DNA of 64,000 nt from Pseudisothecium myosuroides (GCA_951799445.1 OX637294.1:19183452-19247451); one strand, 5' to 3'. Positions 1 to 12,634 are shown, counted from the first letter of the stretch. Program-made: numbers and translations. Notes: generated from the letters alone by a model not told the origin.

Positions 1-3000
1 TTCGTCTACCGCAGTTACACGCAGTGCATGCAACTTTCCATTTCCCCAGTAAATACTGTAAAAGAAAGACCAAACTTTGCAGTCCTCAGTACAATGATCC
101 AACTTGGAATTCTACGGGTCTGAAGGTCGTTCTCCACTCAGGCATGTACACACCCTGTATCAGACAGCCTACGAAGACTTTGAACAAGTACGTGTATGGA
201 GCAAGCAAAAGCTGCTAGACACATAACGCCGGTACGCAACGTCTCTGGAAAGCTCATCTGTCGCGTGCAAGCCTGCTAGAAGTGGAAGACCTCGCAAGCA
301 AGCGAACAACCGTACAAGAAATAAGAACCGAGAAAGTCAGCCAGCGGAACCAATCTGCAGGTGAACATGTTACACACTCCATCGTCAAGCCTTCAAAAGC
401 GTTCGAGTAGCAGAACACACTTTGCCTCAGCTATCAGGGCGACAGAGTCAACGGTATTGTTGGAAAGCCCTAACTGTGGGACTGTATGCCCAAACAGGAC
501 TTTCATTGCTTGAATCTGAGTACATTTCTTCAAAGAGAAGGACAACCCTGCCAGCAAATATAAACTCTAGGTTTTGTCTTCATCATGCCGATACCTGTCA
601 TCCTACAATGTTAAAAACTAATAGTCCGGGATTCTGAGTTACTTGAGCAACACACTAAGCACTAATCTATACTCCGCACCTGGTTTCTTTCAGCAAGCAG
701 GCAACTGGCTGAAATTTCTCACAGTTATTCGAGCAGAAACTCGATGTGTGTACCCCCCGATGAGTTTCAGCGTTGCACCTTGCACTTCAGAAGGACCCTC
801 CAGCAAACTCAGTTGACCTTGGACACAACATCCGGAAAACTCACACACTAAATACTTCCCCAAATCGGTCATAAGTTTCTCGTATGCAAATTTTTCTGCA
901 ATTAATCGAATCCTACTAACTCAGGAGCCTTCCTTCCGTTCCGCCCTGGCTCCAGTTTGCCCAAACTGGAAAGCAGGCTCGTACCAAACAGTGACACTGC
1001 AAAACTCAAGCTCTAACGGTGTCAGAACCAAATGAGCTTGAAAGTGACTCCCCACTACAATGCCAGCCAGGTCAATAATCCAACCTAGCTACTTCTGCAC
1101 TCACAACGAATCAGAACCAGCCAGCAAGGTCGCCTTTCTTAAACTCGTGAACGTCACGATACTTCCAACGTGACGATCCAGTTTATGAAAACTCCTGCTT
1201 TCTGTTGTAGCTCCTTCTGCGTTCCAACACTTGCAAGGTGACCATCAACTGAGGTAACTGACCGATATATCAAAAACCAATTCAGAGACTTGAACCTGAA
1301 GTCCTAAACTTGGACAGAATAAAGCGGAATGCACGCGTGGAGTCCTACAATCTCAAGTGCGTGAACAGACACTACCATGCATGTCACTATTCACATCAAA
1401 TAGAAAGTAACGTTCTGACGCAGAAGCAATCTTCATTGTATTATGCAGAGCAAGTCAGATCACCCTCCAGATCAGCCCAATACTAGGAACTCGTGAGAAG
1501 TCCAAACGCTCGTTAGAAGCATCTGTGAATAGGGCTCAAGGAAACTACTCTTACAGGCTGTAGAATCCAAGGGTCATACAGTCAATACAGTGGACCGTTC
1601 CAGATTCGAGCCTCAAGTTGCATGCTAATTAATCACGCCATTTGCAGCTGAAGTTTTACACCAGGAACACAAGTTTTATGTTGCTAGCTTTACACTGATG
1701 TTATTGACAGCACTTCAAGACAGATAACAAAGGACTTCTATCCTTGGTCGTCTTCATATACCGTAATACAACATCCCGCTACTATGGATCTCTATTCCAG
1801 CTAGCATAGTCATCAAGCATTAGATCACGGTTAGAATGAGCTGATGGACACTTGCATTCAGCAGTTTGGTCTTCAGCTCGGGATTGCGCTTGTATGCAGA
1901 CCAGAAGGTGCACAGGTCTGAGAAACCTAAGGTTCTTGTCTCCAAACATTCAAATGCCACAGAGGAAGTCAGAGGACTGGATAAGCTATACTCACCCCTC
2001 AAAGTTCTTGCGAATATGGAAATAGGCCCGACTTGAAGTCGAAAAGCTTAAGATACTTATTCTTGCAAGCGTGGGAAAGTGGCATTTGGACCACAATGGT
2101 CCACTAGATCCAGCATTAAGCACAAGACCCCATGCAAGAGCCTCTTCTGGCATTTGGTCAACGAATGGAGACATGCAGTGGTTCACCCTTTCCCTGCAAA
2201 CGCCAAGTCAAAAGAATGTCAGATAACGAATGAGGCTGCAAAGCGTAATTCGAAACCAGCTCCAATAGAATGTTACCTGAACGACGAAGCAAAGGGAAAA
2301 CCTAGCTCATCTACAACTAGCGTTGCCGAACAACTGAGATAATATTCTGAGACAGTAGAACCAAGGAATACAAGAGTAAATCCAGGAATATGAAACTTGT
2401 AGCCAATCGATAGCAAAAGCTAAAATCAAACATACAGAAAAGTAGAGCATCGCAAAAGCAGAGAATTCGTTACAGCAGCGAAGTCCCTACTGATACCTCA
2501 GGTCTACACTTGTCCTAGTTTTCAGAGCTCCAGCTAGGACACTTGAGAGTCCTAGTTTTCAGAGCTATGGTCTATGGGCAGTTCAAGGTCACAATCTTGG
2601 CGCTCTGAAGCACGCTGTGTTCACGAATACGACCAGAACTGCAAATACCGATGAAGTTACACCAAACTACGTCACTGTTTAAGGAAAGACGAGCCCCATG
2701 CATGCACGCAATGAAATGAGGCTACCTTATCCGACTGGTGGTGCAACCAAACAGTACCTGCATGTAAATGACACGGAGAAGAAACATATCAGAGTGACAC
2801 ATCATCTCAAACAGTTCTTCAGTGAGCGTGAAAGCCGCAAAATAAAATCCTGAATCTTAAAGTCCAGAGCTCCAGTTGATAAGAAACAGCACCGACGAAA
2901 GTGCCCACATGCTACTAAAACAAAAAATCCAAGAACTCACGTGTACTGTGCTGAGCTGCAGATAAATCTTTCCACATCAAGCGTGGTCAGAAAATGCCTG

Positions 3001-3600
3001 ACAAACAGACAGGCCGGACGTACTAAACGGGGTACTACCCAATCCATCATGAGCACCTGAAGGTGTAATATTACCACCTACGTCAGTGGGGTCCCAAGCT
3101 CCACATACACGTTTTTGAATTAAATTCAAACTGATCTCTGAATTCAGTCCTCAAAACACAGCTAGCTAGAGTTCAATTCCCGGTTATAACGTGTAGGTTC
3201 GCCTCCAAAAGCAAAATGTAAGGAGAACATGCATGGCCGACATGGGAATTTAGCAGAGGATTCAGACGACTGGACATGAGAACATTTGGAAGCAGGTAGA
3301 TTTCATTTCATGTACCTAGCCATGCAAATTCTGCAGTGTGATTGTAAGACCTTGTGTTGTACTCAGAACCATGGTACTCCTCCAACACCACCTGGACATG
3401 GTACCATTACCTGCTCCATTGAGCTCATGTGCATATCCTGACAAAATCCAACGCAACCTGGCCACACGGCACCTCAGCCTGATAAGTCCCGACCAGATAG
3501 TCAGCTAAATACGTGGGGCCCTGGAATTATGTTGAACGATCATTCGCCCGCTCCGTCCTCTCATTCTTCTGGCAATAAACTTTGTACTGACAACGTCAAT

Positions 3601-3711
3601 TTTTTATTTTATTTTGACACAAATAAAGGAGAACCCTTTACTGCAAGAAAGGAAATACAAACACCCAGCCGCAAGCGGCCTGGGTAAGTCAGAGCACACA
3701 GTTAGTAGAAG
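3601..3711 (-). mobile_element. Short retroposon or LINE 3' tail with 13-bp target duplication
   Basis: An insertion of about 111 bp is flanked on both sides by TGACAACGTCAAT (3588-3600 and 3712-3724). The right duplication copy has a single TGACAACGTCAAT at 57773-57785, which is the unoccupied site. The insert begins with a T-rich run, so read on the minus strand it ends in an A-rich tail. Just upstream of the tail it carries the hairpin CCAGGCCGC/GCGGCTGG. A long target duplication plus an A-rich tail is the signature of target-primed reverse transcription. Whether it is a SINE or a 5'-truncated L1 end cannot be told. Confidence 0.75.
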
Positions 3712-6057
3712 TGACAACGTCAATTTCGTTAAAGTGGCGCGACCCCAGCGCCCAAAACTGTGGCATACATGTACATGAAGGTCTAACATCTTAGGACAGG
3801 TATGGATTGATATTGGAGAACAGTGTTCCGAAAAGTGACAAAGTAATGGAGTGCCGCCAATTTAACAAATTGACGAAATTGACGTTCTGAGTTCCTCTTC
3901 CAAGTAAAGTCAAGTAAAGAAATGCAGGTGTTACCGATGGAAAGTCCGGACCTAAGCTAAATAATCTATCTAAACATTCATTAGTAATTATCCAAGTCCC
4001 ATGCAGACTCTGTTCGTGCTGACCAGTACTGAAAGTGCGATGGGGCTGTTGAACTTACAAAATATTTGTTCAATGTCTGCGTTGTGATCTCACTCGAACG
4101 TTCTCGTCATGGGCAGAAGGTATGGATGTCTCCCAGTCTTTATCCTCTTCCACCGAACTTGCTGGAATAGAAATCAACATTGTCAAGACCTTTAAAGTCA
4201 GTACCTATACCCTGAGTCAGAACCTAATTAACTAGCTAATGAAGAATTCATGCACATGACCCCCAATACTGTTCATCGTTCGTTGAAAATTCACTAGTTT
4301 ACTGTGGCGAATATCGAGCTCCATAAGTAAATCCTTGATGACAAGGAATTCGAAGTCACACTAAGATATCCGGTTTTCCTATTTGATAACACTATGAGGC
4401 TGACGAGTATATAAACACTGGTGTGTTCACCCTACGGTGAGACTTTAAGTTGTGAAAATACTAAGGCTTAAATGTCAAGAAGGAAACCGACCACAAGTTT
4501 TCAGTTTCAGTAGACCCTGCCCAACCCGCCAACCGTGTAACTCTGTTACTTGGTTTCTCTCTAAAGGCAAGTAGATTTTACATAAGCATTTGAAACCTTG
4601 CGAAAGACGTCTGGGCACACAACTCACGTCCCTACCACAAATAAAAGCAGTGTCTAAAGCTATCTACGGTAGAGTGAACGTTTCCTCAAGAACGACTGCA
4701 CTGGTTCAATGGTAACAAGTGCAAGATCAAGGAGAAGTACCTGAAGTACTTGGAGAACTGTGCATTGCTTAAGCGTACTCATGCCAGAAAGACTGCTTCA
4801 CTATTGTGTATTCCGCCCGTGGACGCGTATTCAGCCGCACAGTATTTCTTAGGTAATTTTCCGAAGATGCCACGAAACTGATCACCTATTGATCACTCCG
4901 TTAGTCCTGTCGGACTACAGTACTTGAGTCCACGGAACTTGAGATTCTTGGTGATAACCTAATAAGATCACAGTCGTTTATATTCATGCTTCTAAACAAC
5001 AACGATTTTGATAGTGGCCTTGGCTACCAGCCTACCAAGTGTGAGACTGTAATAAGCACATTGCTCGGATTGTGATACTGATCAGTGAAGAGCACACAAT
5101 CATTCAACTAAATGATTTCAGCAACGTAAATGTGTTCCACGCTGGACCCTAGTTCTACAACACAAGGTCCTTAAGAACGCAGGGAGGCCCAAGACTCAAC
5201 ATATGAACACAGATTCATGTCCTTCAGTCTTCATGTGCCCACAGATTCATCTCAGCGATGGTCACTTCTCGTTCAGTGATTGTGGAGAATCAAACCCCAC
5301 CCAAAATCGAGACTACTAAGCTTCTGAGAAAGGTGCTACACCTTAAGAGAATTACAAAGCCTAGTAAGAGGGTTCACCGCAATACCACATGGACTTTCGA
5401 AGCTACTGGTTTGGCTTCCCATGTGTAATATAATGTTTCTACATTACATATGCATGTTTTGGACCGTATTCGGTTACAGATGGTACCGTTTCCACGGAGA
5501 CGATTGTTCGATTAGTAAGCAACCAGTTGTTTCGGTTAAATGGTCTTTTGTAGAATGGAGCAATGCCGTCGTGAAGGTTCACAAAAAAACTGTAGCTGAA
5601 GATAACTCACCTTGTAACATGCCTGGCTGGTTCCGCCACTGCCTGCTTGGACGTACCCTGCATCCCTGAAGCAGATGTTTCCAGTTGGTCTAGTAGGAAG
5701 ACAACGAGAATCGGGGAAGCCTGTCGGCCTCGTTGTGGCGCTGGAATACCGACGCTGTTGTGTAGTTCCACAGGCATTTGCGGTTTCCCGAGGAGAGACT
5801 AACCTAGCCATCCTCCATAGCCATCCACACTTCATTTCAGTCACCGAAACGCTGGATTCTCACTAGGTCGAAGGCAGGAAAAAACCTGGACGTGAGTTCT
5901 CGCGTTAGCCAGAGACACCAACTGGGCAAAGAGAATGCTCATTCTAACGGAATACAGACTTGGCATCGAGCACGCCAATAATGACTACAGGCCGCGCCGG
6001 AGGATCTCACAGGATTTCCCCCACTAAATAAAGGTTGCTCTAATGCTCTGACATTCC

Positions 6058-6331
6058 GGTCGAGCTTATAGTTGTGCAACGAGCCTCTTGCGGAGGTAAA
6101 GCCAGGGGTCAATGTAAAAAAAAAGACCCCCTATTTTGTGCCGTCTTTAGGGTATGTTCTAGACCTCACATAGCTAATTTGGGGCCTCTGATTGCAAATA
6201 TGAACTCAGAATTTGCAAATTTTATCATGCCTCGCAAATAAAAAGTTCCTGCGTTTTCCCCAGGGGTAGAACGGGGGGGCAAAACGGCCTCCGCAGGAGG
6301 CTAGTTGCACAACTCAACTATAAGCTCCTCC
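6058..6331. mobile_element. Mutator-type (MULE) MITE, 9-bp target duplication
   Basis: A 274-bp element with imperfect inverted ends of about 40 bp (left GAGCTTATAGTTGTGCAAC, right GTTGCACAACTCAACTATAAG). It is flanked by the 9-bp direct repeat TGACATTCC (6049-6057 and 6332-6340). The right duplication copy keeps one TGACATTCC (60052-60060) at the same place, which proves insertion. Long inverted ends with 9-bp duplications are typical of Mutator-like elements. It has no coding capacity. Confidence 0.85.
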
Positions 6332-6905
6332 TGACATTCCCTTCTTGGCAGGGAGGCAAGCAATTGAGTTGAGTTAAATAAGGCAAAGTTTCATTCTAAA
6401 GAAAAGGGCAGGGGCCTCCTCGGCCAGTCACTCCTCTCCAGATGGCTCTCAAGATAGCTTCAGCTTCGCAATTTGTGCAACAGGCGACAGTGCCGGAATG
6501 GGGACTAAGTTAACAACAACGTAAGAAGCACTTTTTTCATGAAAGAAAATCAACAAGAATGAGAGTACACAAGAGGTCCTGCATATCGCAGGCTCTTCAG
6601 TCTTCACTAATATGGGAGTAGAAAAATTTCTACCAAACACATCCAGGGTCGGTGCCTGTGTTATCGTCTCCGACGTCCGGAGCCTAGCTAATGTTTCAGT
6701 CTCAGTGAACAAGCACCAAGAACTGAAAAGTTTGCAAGCACCAAGCTTCCATTTCGAGTCATAGAAAGATGCCTGGTGGAAGTACTCCACTTTCGCATTG
6801 CGTCATCTGAAGCTTAAAATAGTGTTTTTTAAGTTAAGCCTTATCTGTACACGCGTCTCTCAAGCTTTCCTCAAAGAGAGACTCCACCGATTTAGCCTAT
6901 TAGTG

Positions 6906-7298
6906 AGGGTGCAAAATTAGTGTGACTACAAAACTCTTTATTTGGTGGACATTAGTACCAAACTACCATTAGAGAAAATTTTGAGGTGCACTAAACTAGA
7001 ATAGTGTTGTTGTCTTAAATTACTATTGCATGCATTTATTGATAGAAACATGGGCCAAGGTGATCTACTCTAAGTAGATACCATTACAATATTTGAAATA
7101 ATTTCATTTAGTGTTGCTCCGATAACTTAACAAATCCATAGTACTTAATAATTGAATTATTCTTTTTATTTTGAATATTGTTGCAATTACTTCTATAGTG
7201 TAGTCTTTGCCATTTATGATATTTGCAAAGTGGAACATCATAAACTAAGGTGAGTACTATAAATGGCAAAGACTACATTTATGGTGTTTGGTGAAGTA
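6906..7298. other. A+T-rich flank, diverged copy of 61180-61393
   Basis: From about 7060 the sequence aligns with 61180 onward (shared words TACCATTACA, ATAATTTCATT, GGCAAAGAC), but with many more differences than the neighbouring GC-richer block. It contains an 18-bp inverted repeat (AGTCTTTGCCATTTAT at about 7202 and its complement at about 7262). No gene seen. Confidence 0.6.
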
Positions 7299-7563
7299 GG
7301 GTGATTGCAAGAAAGACCGGCTGATTTTTGTAGCTTTTTCCACAATCTTTATTTGTTTTTTTTAGAATATTGTATAATTAGAAAAATATTTTTTTTTAAA
7401 TGTGAAAAATATTTTTAATGTATACACCTTTAAGAAGAAGGTACCCTAAGAAGGAAAAGCATAGAAAAAATCTCTAAGTAGGAGAACTAGAAAAGTCTCA
7501 TAAGCTAGCAAAATCTCAAGAAAATAAGTATCGTCACATTTTAATTTGTAAAAAATAAGAAAA

Positions 7564-8311
7564 GGGTCATTGCAAGAAAGGGTGGTCCTATTTCCCGTCA
7601 CAATGGGAGTGACTTTTTTGTTTTCTTCTATAACTTTTGATGCACAAGTCTAATGAACATGAAACTTTTATTAGAGATGCCTAACTTGATGGTAATCAAA
7701 TCCCTTATTTTTTAGAAATAAAAAAAAATCATTTTATATTTAAAAATCATTTTTGCTAATATGTCACAGTGTAAGGTTTACGATTTTTACTACGTTCTAA
7801 GGAGTCCCCAGATTTAATGATCTAGAGCTGAAATTTTCATGGTCTATTTGCATAGTAGGAAAACATATTCGTACCAAAGGAAATCTAAAAATACATTATT
7901 TTGTGTCCTCCACATGAGTGCAAACAACACTCTCATTGCGCGCAATTTCTGAACAATAAAGATGGTTTTAAGATTGATTTTTTGGTGAACTCTCTTCACT
8001 ATGAACTCTTTCCAAATGGCCAATTTTTAGTTTTTAAAAAAAAATCTTTTCCTATTTTTTACAAATTAAAATGTGAAATTATAGTGACTTTTCCTATTTT
8101 CATGAGATTTAGGGTTTTGCTAGTTTGCCTACTTAGAGAATTTTTCTAAACTTTTCCTTCCTAGGGTACCTTCCTCTGAAAGGTATATACATTAAACATA
8201 TTTTTCACATTTTTTAAAAATTGAATTTCTAATTTTAAAGCCCTCCCGAAAGAAAAAATGAGTCCTGTGAAAAACGCTACGCTTTTTGAACACCCTTTCT
8301 TGCAACGACCC
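7564..8311. mobile_element. 4-bp-TSD MITE, GGGTCATTGC subfamily, nested copy
   Basis: A 748-bp element with ends GGGTCATTGCAAGAAAGG and CCTTTCTTGCAACGACCC, flanked by AAAA (7560-7563 and 8312-8315). The host sequence resumes exactly, as shown by comparison with the uninterrupted internal region of the related copy at about 44080. It is the same subfamily as 43819-44562, in opposite orientation. Its internal open frames (for example 7901-8149 +) are repeated in the other copy and look like chance. Confidence 0.8.
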
Positions 8312-8574
8312 AAAAGCAGTTTTTAAAAAAACTAAAAATTGGCCATTTGAGAGAACTTTGTGATGAAGAGATTTCACCAAAAGAATGATCTTAAAACCAT
8401 CTTCAATGTTCAAAAATGCTTGCGCATGGGAACCCTATTTGCACCTATTTGCACACTCGTGGAGGATATAAAATAAAATATTTTTAAATTTCCTTTAGTA
8501 GAAATATGGCTTCCTACTATAGAAATAGACCACAAAAATTTCATCTATAAATCATTAATTTTGGGTACTTCCTT

Positions 8575-9307
8575 GGGTGATTGCATGAAACACTTGTACT
8601 ATTTTTTGTCACACGTCTCGTGCTGATTAGTTTTTTGGCCATAATTCTTAGATTTTGACTCCAAATGATTCAAAATTCATAGGCAAGGTACTGATGACTA
8701 CTATACACCTTGTCTATTTTTTTGGAATTTTTAAAAAATGTTTTACTATTTAATAATAGCCCCCGATATTATGTCACAAATGCCATTTTGGAGGTTTTTA
8801 GTACTATTTAGTACCCATAAAAACGAATTTGGAGCTGAAATTTGGTAGAAATGGTCTTCTAGTAGACTTGTAGCTATTGCACAAAAGAATTCTAAAAATA
8901 CTTAATTTTGTGTGGTGTAGAAGTCTACAAATTGAGTCCCTTTCTACTAGCATTTTGAAGCATGTAAAAAATTATTTTGGTGGGTTTTTTTGGTGAATTA
9001 CCATCTCCATAGAGTTGCCACAAATGTCCAATTTTTATTTTTTTTATTTAATTTTTTTCCTATTTTCTACAAATTAAAACATCAAAGTATGTATTTTCTT
9101 AAGATTTGGCACTTTTCTAGTTCTCCTACTTAGAGAATTTTTTAATGAATTTCCTTTGGTGGTTACCTTCATCTTAAAGGTGTATACATTGGCCATATTT
9201 TTTAATTTTTTTTAAAATTGATTTTTTAATTTTAAAGTACTCTAGAAAAAATCATGAGTACTATTGCAAATCGCAACAAATAGTACAGGTGTTTCGTGCA
9301 ATCACCC
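8575..9307. mobile_element. 4-bp-TSD MITE, GGGTGATTGC subfamily, second nested copy
   Basis: A 733-bp element with ends GGGTGATTGCATGAAACAC and GTGTTTCGTGCAATCACCC. It is closely related to 47557-48288 and 48318-49048. It interrupts the host element, which resumes at about 9310. The flanks (CCTT left, CCAA right) do not form a clean duplication, so one side may have mutated. Confidence 0.75.
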
Positions 9308-9575
9308 CCAATACTAAAAAAGTAAAAAATCCTAAACCGCAAAGTGTGACAAATTAGCTAAATTGAAATTTAAATATAAAATGCTTTGTGAATTTTTTTG
9401 AAAAATAAGGGATCTAAGGAGTATCAAATTAGCCAAATCCAGTAAAAATTTCAAGTTAATTGGGTTTATGCTTGAAAGGTTATAGCACATGACAACTCCA
9501 TCACTTCAAGTGTAACGCAAATTAGTACTCTGTACTAGTCTTTCTTGCAATCACCCAGTACAATCAATTTATAGT

Positions 9576-9992
9576 TTAAATTTAGGTTGGTTTTTTGTTT
9601 GTTTAATATGCTGAGATTTTAAAAATTGTGAGTCATCCGGCCTGGTGGTATTCTTGGTACCGTTGGAAAGTTCTTTGCAAGAAGGGGTCTACGGACTTTG
9701 TTTTGTGGCATTTGGACCTATAGTGTGAATGTTATTGAATTTCATAGTTTTTATGATTTAAAATTTTGAATTAAATTATTTTTTATTTTAAAAAACACAT
9801 GTTTAAATTTCAAATGCTACAAAAAACAAAGCCTTTGTGCTCCTTCATGCATAAAGTTTTCTATTGATGCCAATTTTATGGCATTTGGACTTGGGGTATA
9901 AAAGTTATTGATATTTGAGTTATTTTTTGAACTAAAAAACTAAAAAAATATTTTTATTTTTATTTGGGTTATGGCAACGACATAGGGAACAC
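9576..9992. mobile_element. Insertion of unknown type, TAGT on both sides
   Basis: The left duplication copy has about 417 bp here that are absent from the right copy, where the sequence runs TTATAGTAATTGATGA (61398-61413) without a break. TAGT flanks the insert (9572-9575 and 9993-9996). The ends show no inverted repeat, so the class is unknown. The interior is A+T-rich with no useful open frame. Confidence 0.45.
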
Positions 9993-9999
9993 TAGTATT

Positions 10000-10340
10000 A
10001 ATTGATGACAAAAAGCTCTATTTAGTGTAGCACATGTTTGTAGGAGTGATCCTATTTGAGAAGCAATACTAAATAAAATGAAGAGTGCAATCAAGTTGGT
10101 CATATTGGTCTTGTATGGGTCTTTTCTCTTACCTACGCGACCCGTATTTCTACTAATGATCAATATGATAAACTAGCACCACTAGAATGAATCAATGGTC
10201 TTTGAGAGAGAAATTGTATGTTTAAAAATGGACCAAACTTTGTAGAAGAGACAAAAGATTTCCTAGAATTTTACATGGAAGTGTGGGACAATTTTTGAAA
10301 GAAGAGAGTCAAAATTGTTCATTGACAAACTTTTAGAGAG
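10000..10340. repeat. Segment of the segmental duplication, homologous to 61405-61455 and 62735-62985
   Basis: Words such as AAGCTCTATTT, CATGTTTGTAGG, TCAAGTTGGTCAT, TGAATCAATGGTCT and TACATGGAAGTGTGGG occur in the same order in the right copy. There they are split by about 1.28 kb of inserted DNA (61451-62733). No gene seen. Confidence 0.6.
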
Positions 10341-11229
10341 AGGCTCATGAAAAGTGAGGGATGCAAGTGTCAGACTTGCTGAAAACTAGTTTTAGGGCCA
10401 CTTTAGACTACGGAGGAGAAGTGCACCGGTCAATCAAGAAGTTTTGGCCAAGACATGGTTATTTGAGGCAACCGGTGGGATGTTGGAGAAGTTCGAAAGA
10501 CAACAAAATAATGCCTCGAGAAATTTTGACCAATTGTAATGTAAACACCAACTGCAAAAGTCTTGCAGTCAACTTCACAAATTGAAGTCCATTGGTGAAC
10601 TTCACCATCAAGAGAGTTTTGGCCGGCCACAATAGGAACCATAATTCCTAATGGTTCCCATGGACATATTTTGTACGTTTTGGAGTTGTAGCAAACTTTG
10701 AAAAGTTCTAACTTCTGCATCTCGATGCCCAAATTCAATAAAACTTGTTTGAAAAAATGTGTCTACATGTCAAGTTTGTGTGGTAATATTTTCACACGCT
10801 ACTAGAAAATGACGTCCAAATCAACAAAAAAATCAACGTACTTCTGTTGATTTAGGTACTGCAATGTTCATTTTTACAGTTTTTTGTTAATGGTGACATT
10901 TGTTTTGTTCATTTGGACAGTGCGATGATGAAATCAACAGATTTTTGTTGAACATTTTTGGAATCTTTTGGAATCTTTTGGAATCTTATTCGTACAATGT
11001 AGTTTTCTTTTAAATTAAGTATTCACGTACAATTCGATGTCCTTTAAAGTCAACAGACTTTGGAAGTACTTTGCGCATAATAAATGAACTTTTTTCAAAA
11101 AACTTTGAATTGGAAAAAGTTGTGGAATTAAACCAAATTTCATCTCCAGCAATCCGTTTGAGATTTTAATTGTTCAATCAAAAGTTATAACCAAAATTCA
11201 GAGAAGTGTTGAAATTTTTTTTCTTTAAA

Positions 11230-11580
11230 TTCAGTAGATTTTGGAGGCCGTTTTGGCATAGTAAAACAACTTTTTTGAAAACATTTTTAACTAATAAGAG
11301 TTGGTAATTCAAACGAGACTTCATCTCCAATAATCCATTTGAAGTTTTAATCCTCCAATCAAAAGTTATGGACAAAATTCAAAGAGGATGTTCAAAAATG
11401 TCAAAAGTAATAAATTCCCAACCTCTCTCTTAAATTTGTCCAAAACTTTTGAATAAAATCTCCAAACTTCAAATGGAATTTTGGAGATGAAAGCTTGTTT
11501 GAATTACCAACTTTTATTAGTTAAAATAGTTTTCAAAAAAGTTCTTGTACTATGCCAAAACAACCTCCGAAGTTTCCTTA
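11230..11580. repeat. Foldback repeat, copy 1
   Basis: The arm from 11230 (GGAGGCCGTTTTGGCATAG) returns inverted before 11580 (CTATGCCAAAACAACCTCC), with further pairing through CATCTCCAA and AAAGTTATGGACAAAATTC. The whole can fold into a hairpin with arms of roughly 150 bp. A half-copy of the same arm precedes it at 11040-11210. Related copies lie at 12230, 13252 and 61909. Confidence 0.7.
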
Positions 11581-12229
11581 ATTTATATTAAAAAAAATTC
11601 TAATACCTATCTCCATTTTGTTTATAACTTTTCATTAAAGGATTAACATCTTCAAGGGATTCATTGTTATGATTTAAAGTTCAAAGTTCTTAAAAATTTA
11701 CTTATATATTTCAGAAATGTCCATTTCAATCATGAATAATTTGTAATGTTGTAATGAATCATGTACATCCAATGTTTTTATGTCTTCTTTAACGGTATTT
11801 GAAATTGAGTTCTAAAAAAAAAATTACACTTTATTTTAGAACTACCGATAAATTTAAAATCTTTATAATTTCCATCTCATTTATCAAAATTGAATACTTC
11901 AAAGCTTTTGATATAAAAATAAATTTAGAAAATCAAATTGAAATGTTTGTTTTTAAGAAAAGTGTTATTTTTTGGGCACATCTGGTGTGAAAATTTTTAA
12001 GTAAATGTTTTTTGTTACAAATGGTTAGGTTTTATCTTTCAAACTGTTTACCCAAAATGCATTCCTCAAATGTAGAACTTTCAACTTTCTTTTACATATT
12101 GAAAAAACATTTTAGAAATATATACTCAATTTTTTTTTTAAAACTTCATTTTCATGCTTCAAGGAAATAACACATAGGTAAAAAAGAATTTAAAAGCTTA
12201 AATATTCACAAGTTGGTGGTTTAAAAAGT

Positions 12230-12562
12230 CAGCAGATTTCAGGGGCCGTTTTGACATAGTAAATTAACTTTTCTCTTAAGACTTTCAACTAAGAAAAGTT
12301 GGGAATTGAAAGTAATTTTCACCTCCAAAAATCCGTTTGCAATTTGGAGTCTTAGATAAAAATTTATGGACAAAATTCAGAGAGGGGTTGAAATGGCCAA
12401 GTTTTTTTAACACTTTTATACACCCTCTCTCAATTTTGTCCATATCTTTTTATTGAAGACTCCAAATTGCAAATGGATTTTTGGAGATGAAAGGTACCTT
12501 CATTTTCCAACTTTTCTTAGTTGAAAGTTTCAAAAAATAGCCCCTGAAGTCTGCTGACTTCA
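12230..12562. repeat. Foldback repeat, copy 2
   Basis: AGCAGATTTCAGGGGC at 12233 pairs with GCCCCTGAAGTCTGCT near 12555. The inner arms share TTTTTATTGAAG and AATTTTGTCCATA with the other copies. It has no coding potential. Confidence 0.7.
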
Positions 12563-12634
12563 CATGACAAATACCAAAAAAATGAGAAACTAATTAAATA
12601 AAAACCATTTGCCCTTTTGCACATGCAATTGCAT

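Larger units (their letters stand above)
1..6905 (+). repeat. Left copy of a segmental duplication: conserved higher-GC block
   Basis: This block matches 54231-60655 in the same orientation almost base for base, and the match already holds at base 1, so the true left edge lies outside the window. It ends near the shared words ACCGATTTAGCCTAT at about 6905 and 60655. It is visibly richer in G+C than the DNA to its right. All open frames are short, and the ones I checked are not kept open in both copies, so no protein can be named. Differences between copies are mainly small indels plus three clean insertions (3601-3711 and 6058-6331 here, 56880-57060 in the other copy). A 205-bp stretch at about 688-893 is missing from the right copy between TTTCT microhomologies, and about 30 bases with CCTAGTTTTCAGAGC are locally doubled at 2515-2570. 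It could be non-coding, a gene with small exons, or a dead gene. Confidence 0.9.
7299..9556. mobile_element. 4-bp-TSD MITE family, outer element carrying two nested copies
   Basis: The ends are GGGTGATTGC and GCAATCACCC, flanked by AGTA (7295-7298 and 9557-9560). The right duplication copy reads GATGAAGTACAATTTATAG at 61384-61402, the exact empty site with one AGTA. Two related elements (7564-8311 and 8575-9307) sit inside it; without them the host element is about 777 bp. Internal words such as AAGAAGAAGGTACCCT and TCTCTAAGTAGG are shared across the family. Open frames inside are shadows of the repeat. Confidence 0.85.

Noticed and set aside
5536..5844. 102-codon minus frame and overlapping plus frames in the duplicated block
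   Set aside because: Right-copy counterparts differ by frameshift and stop, so the frames are not maintained.
7901..8413. Open frames of 73-82 codons inside the MITEs
   Set aside because: The same frames recur at 43980-44180 because the elements are copies; no domain and the frame is not common to all members.
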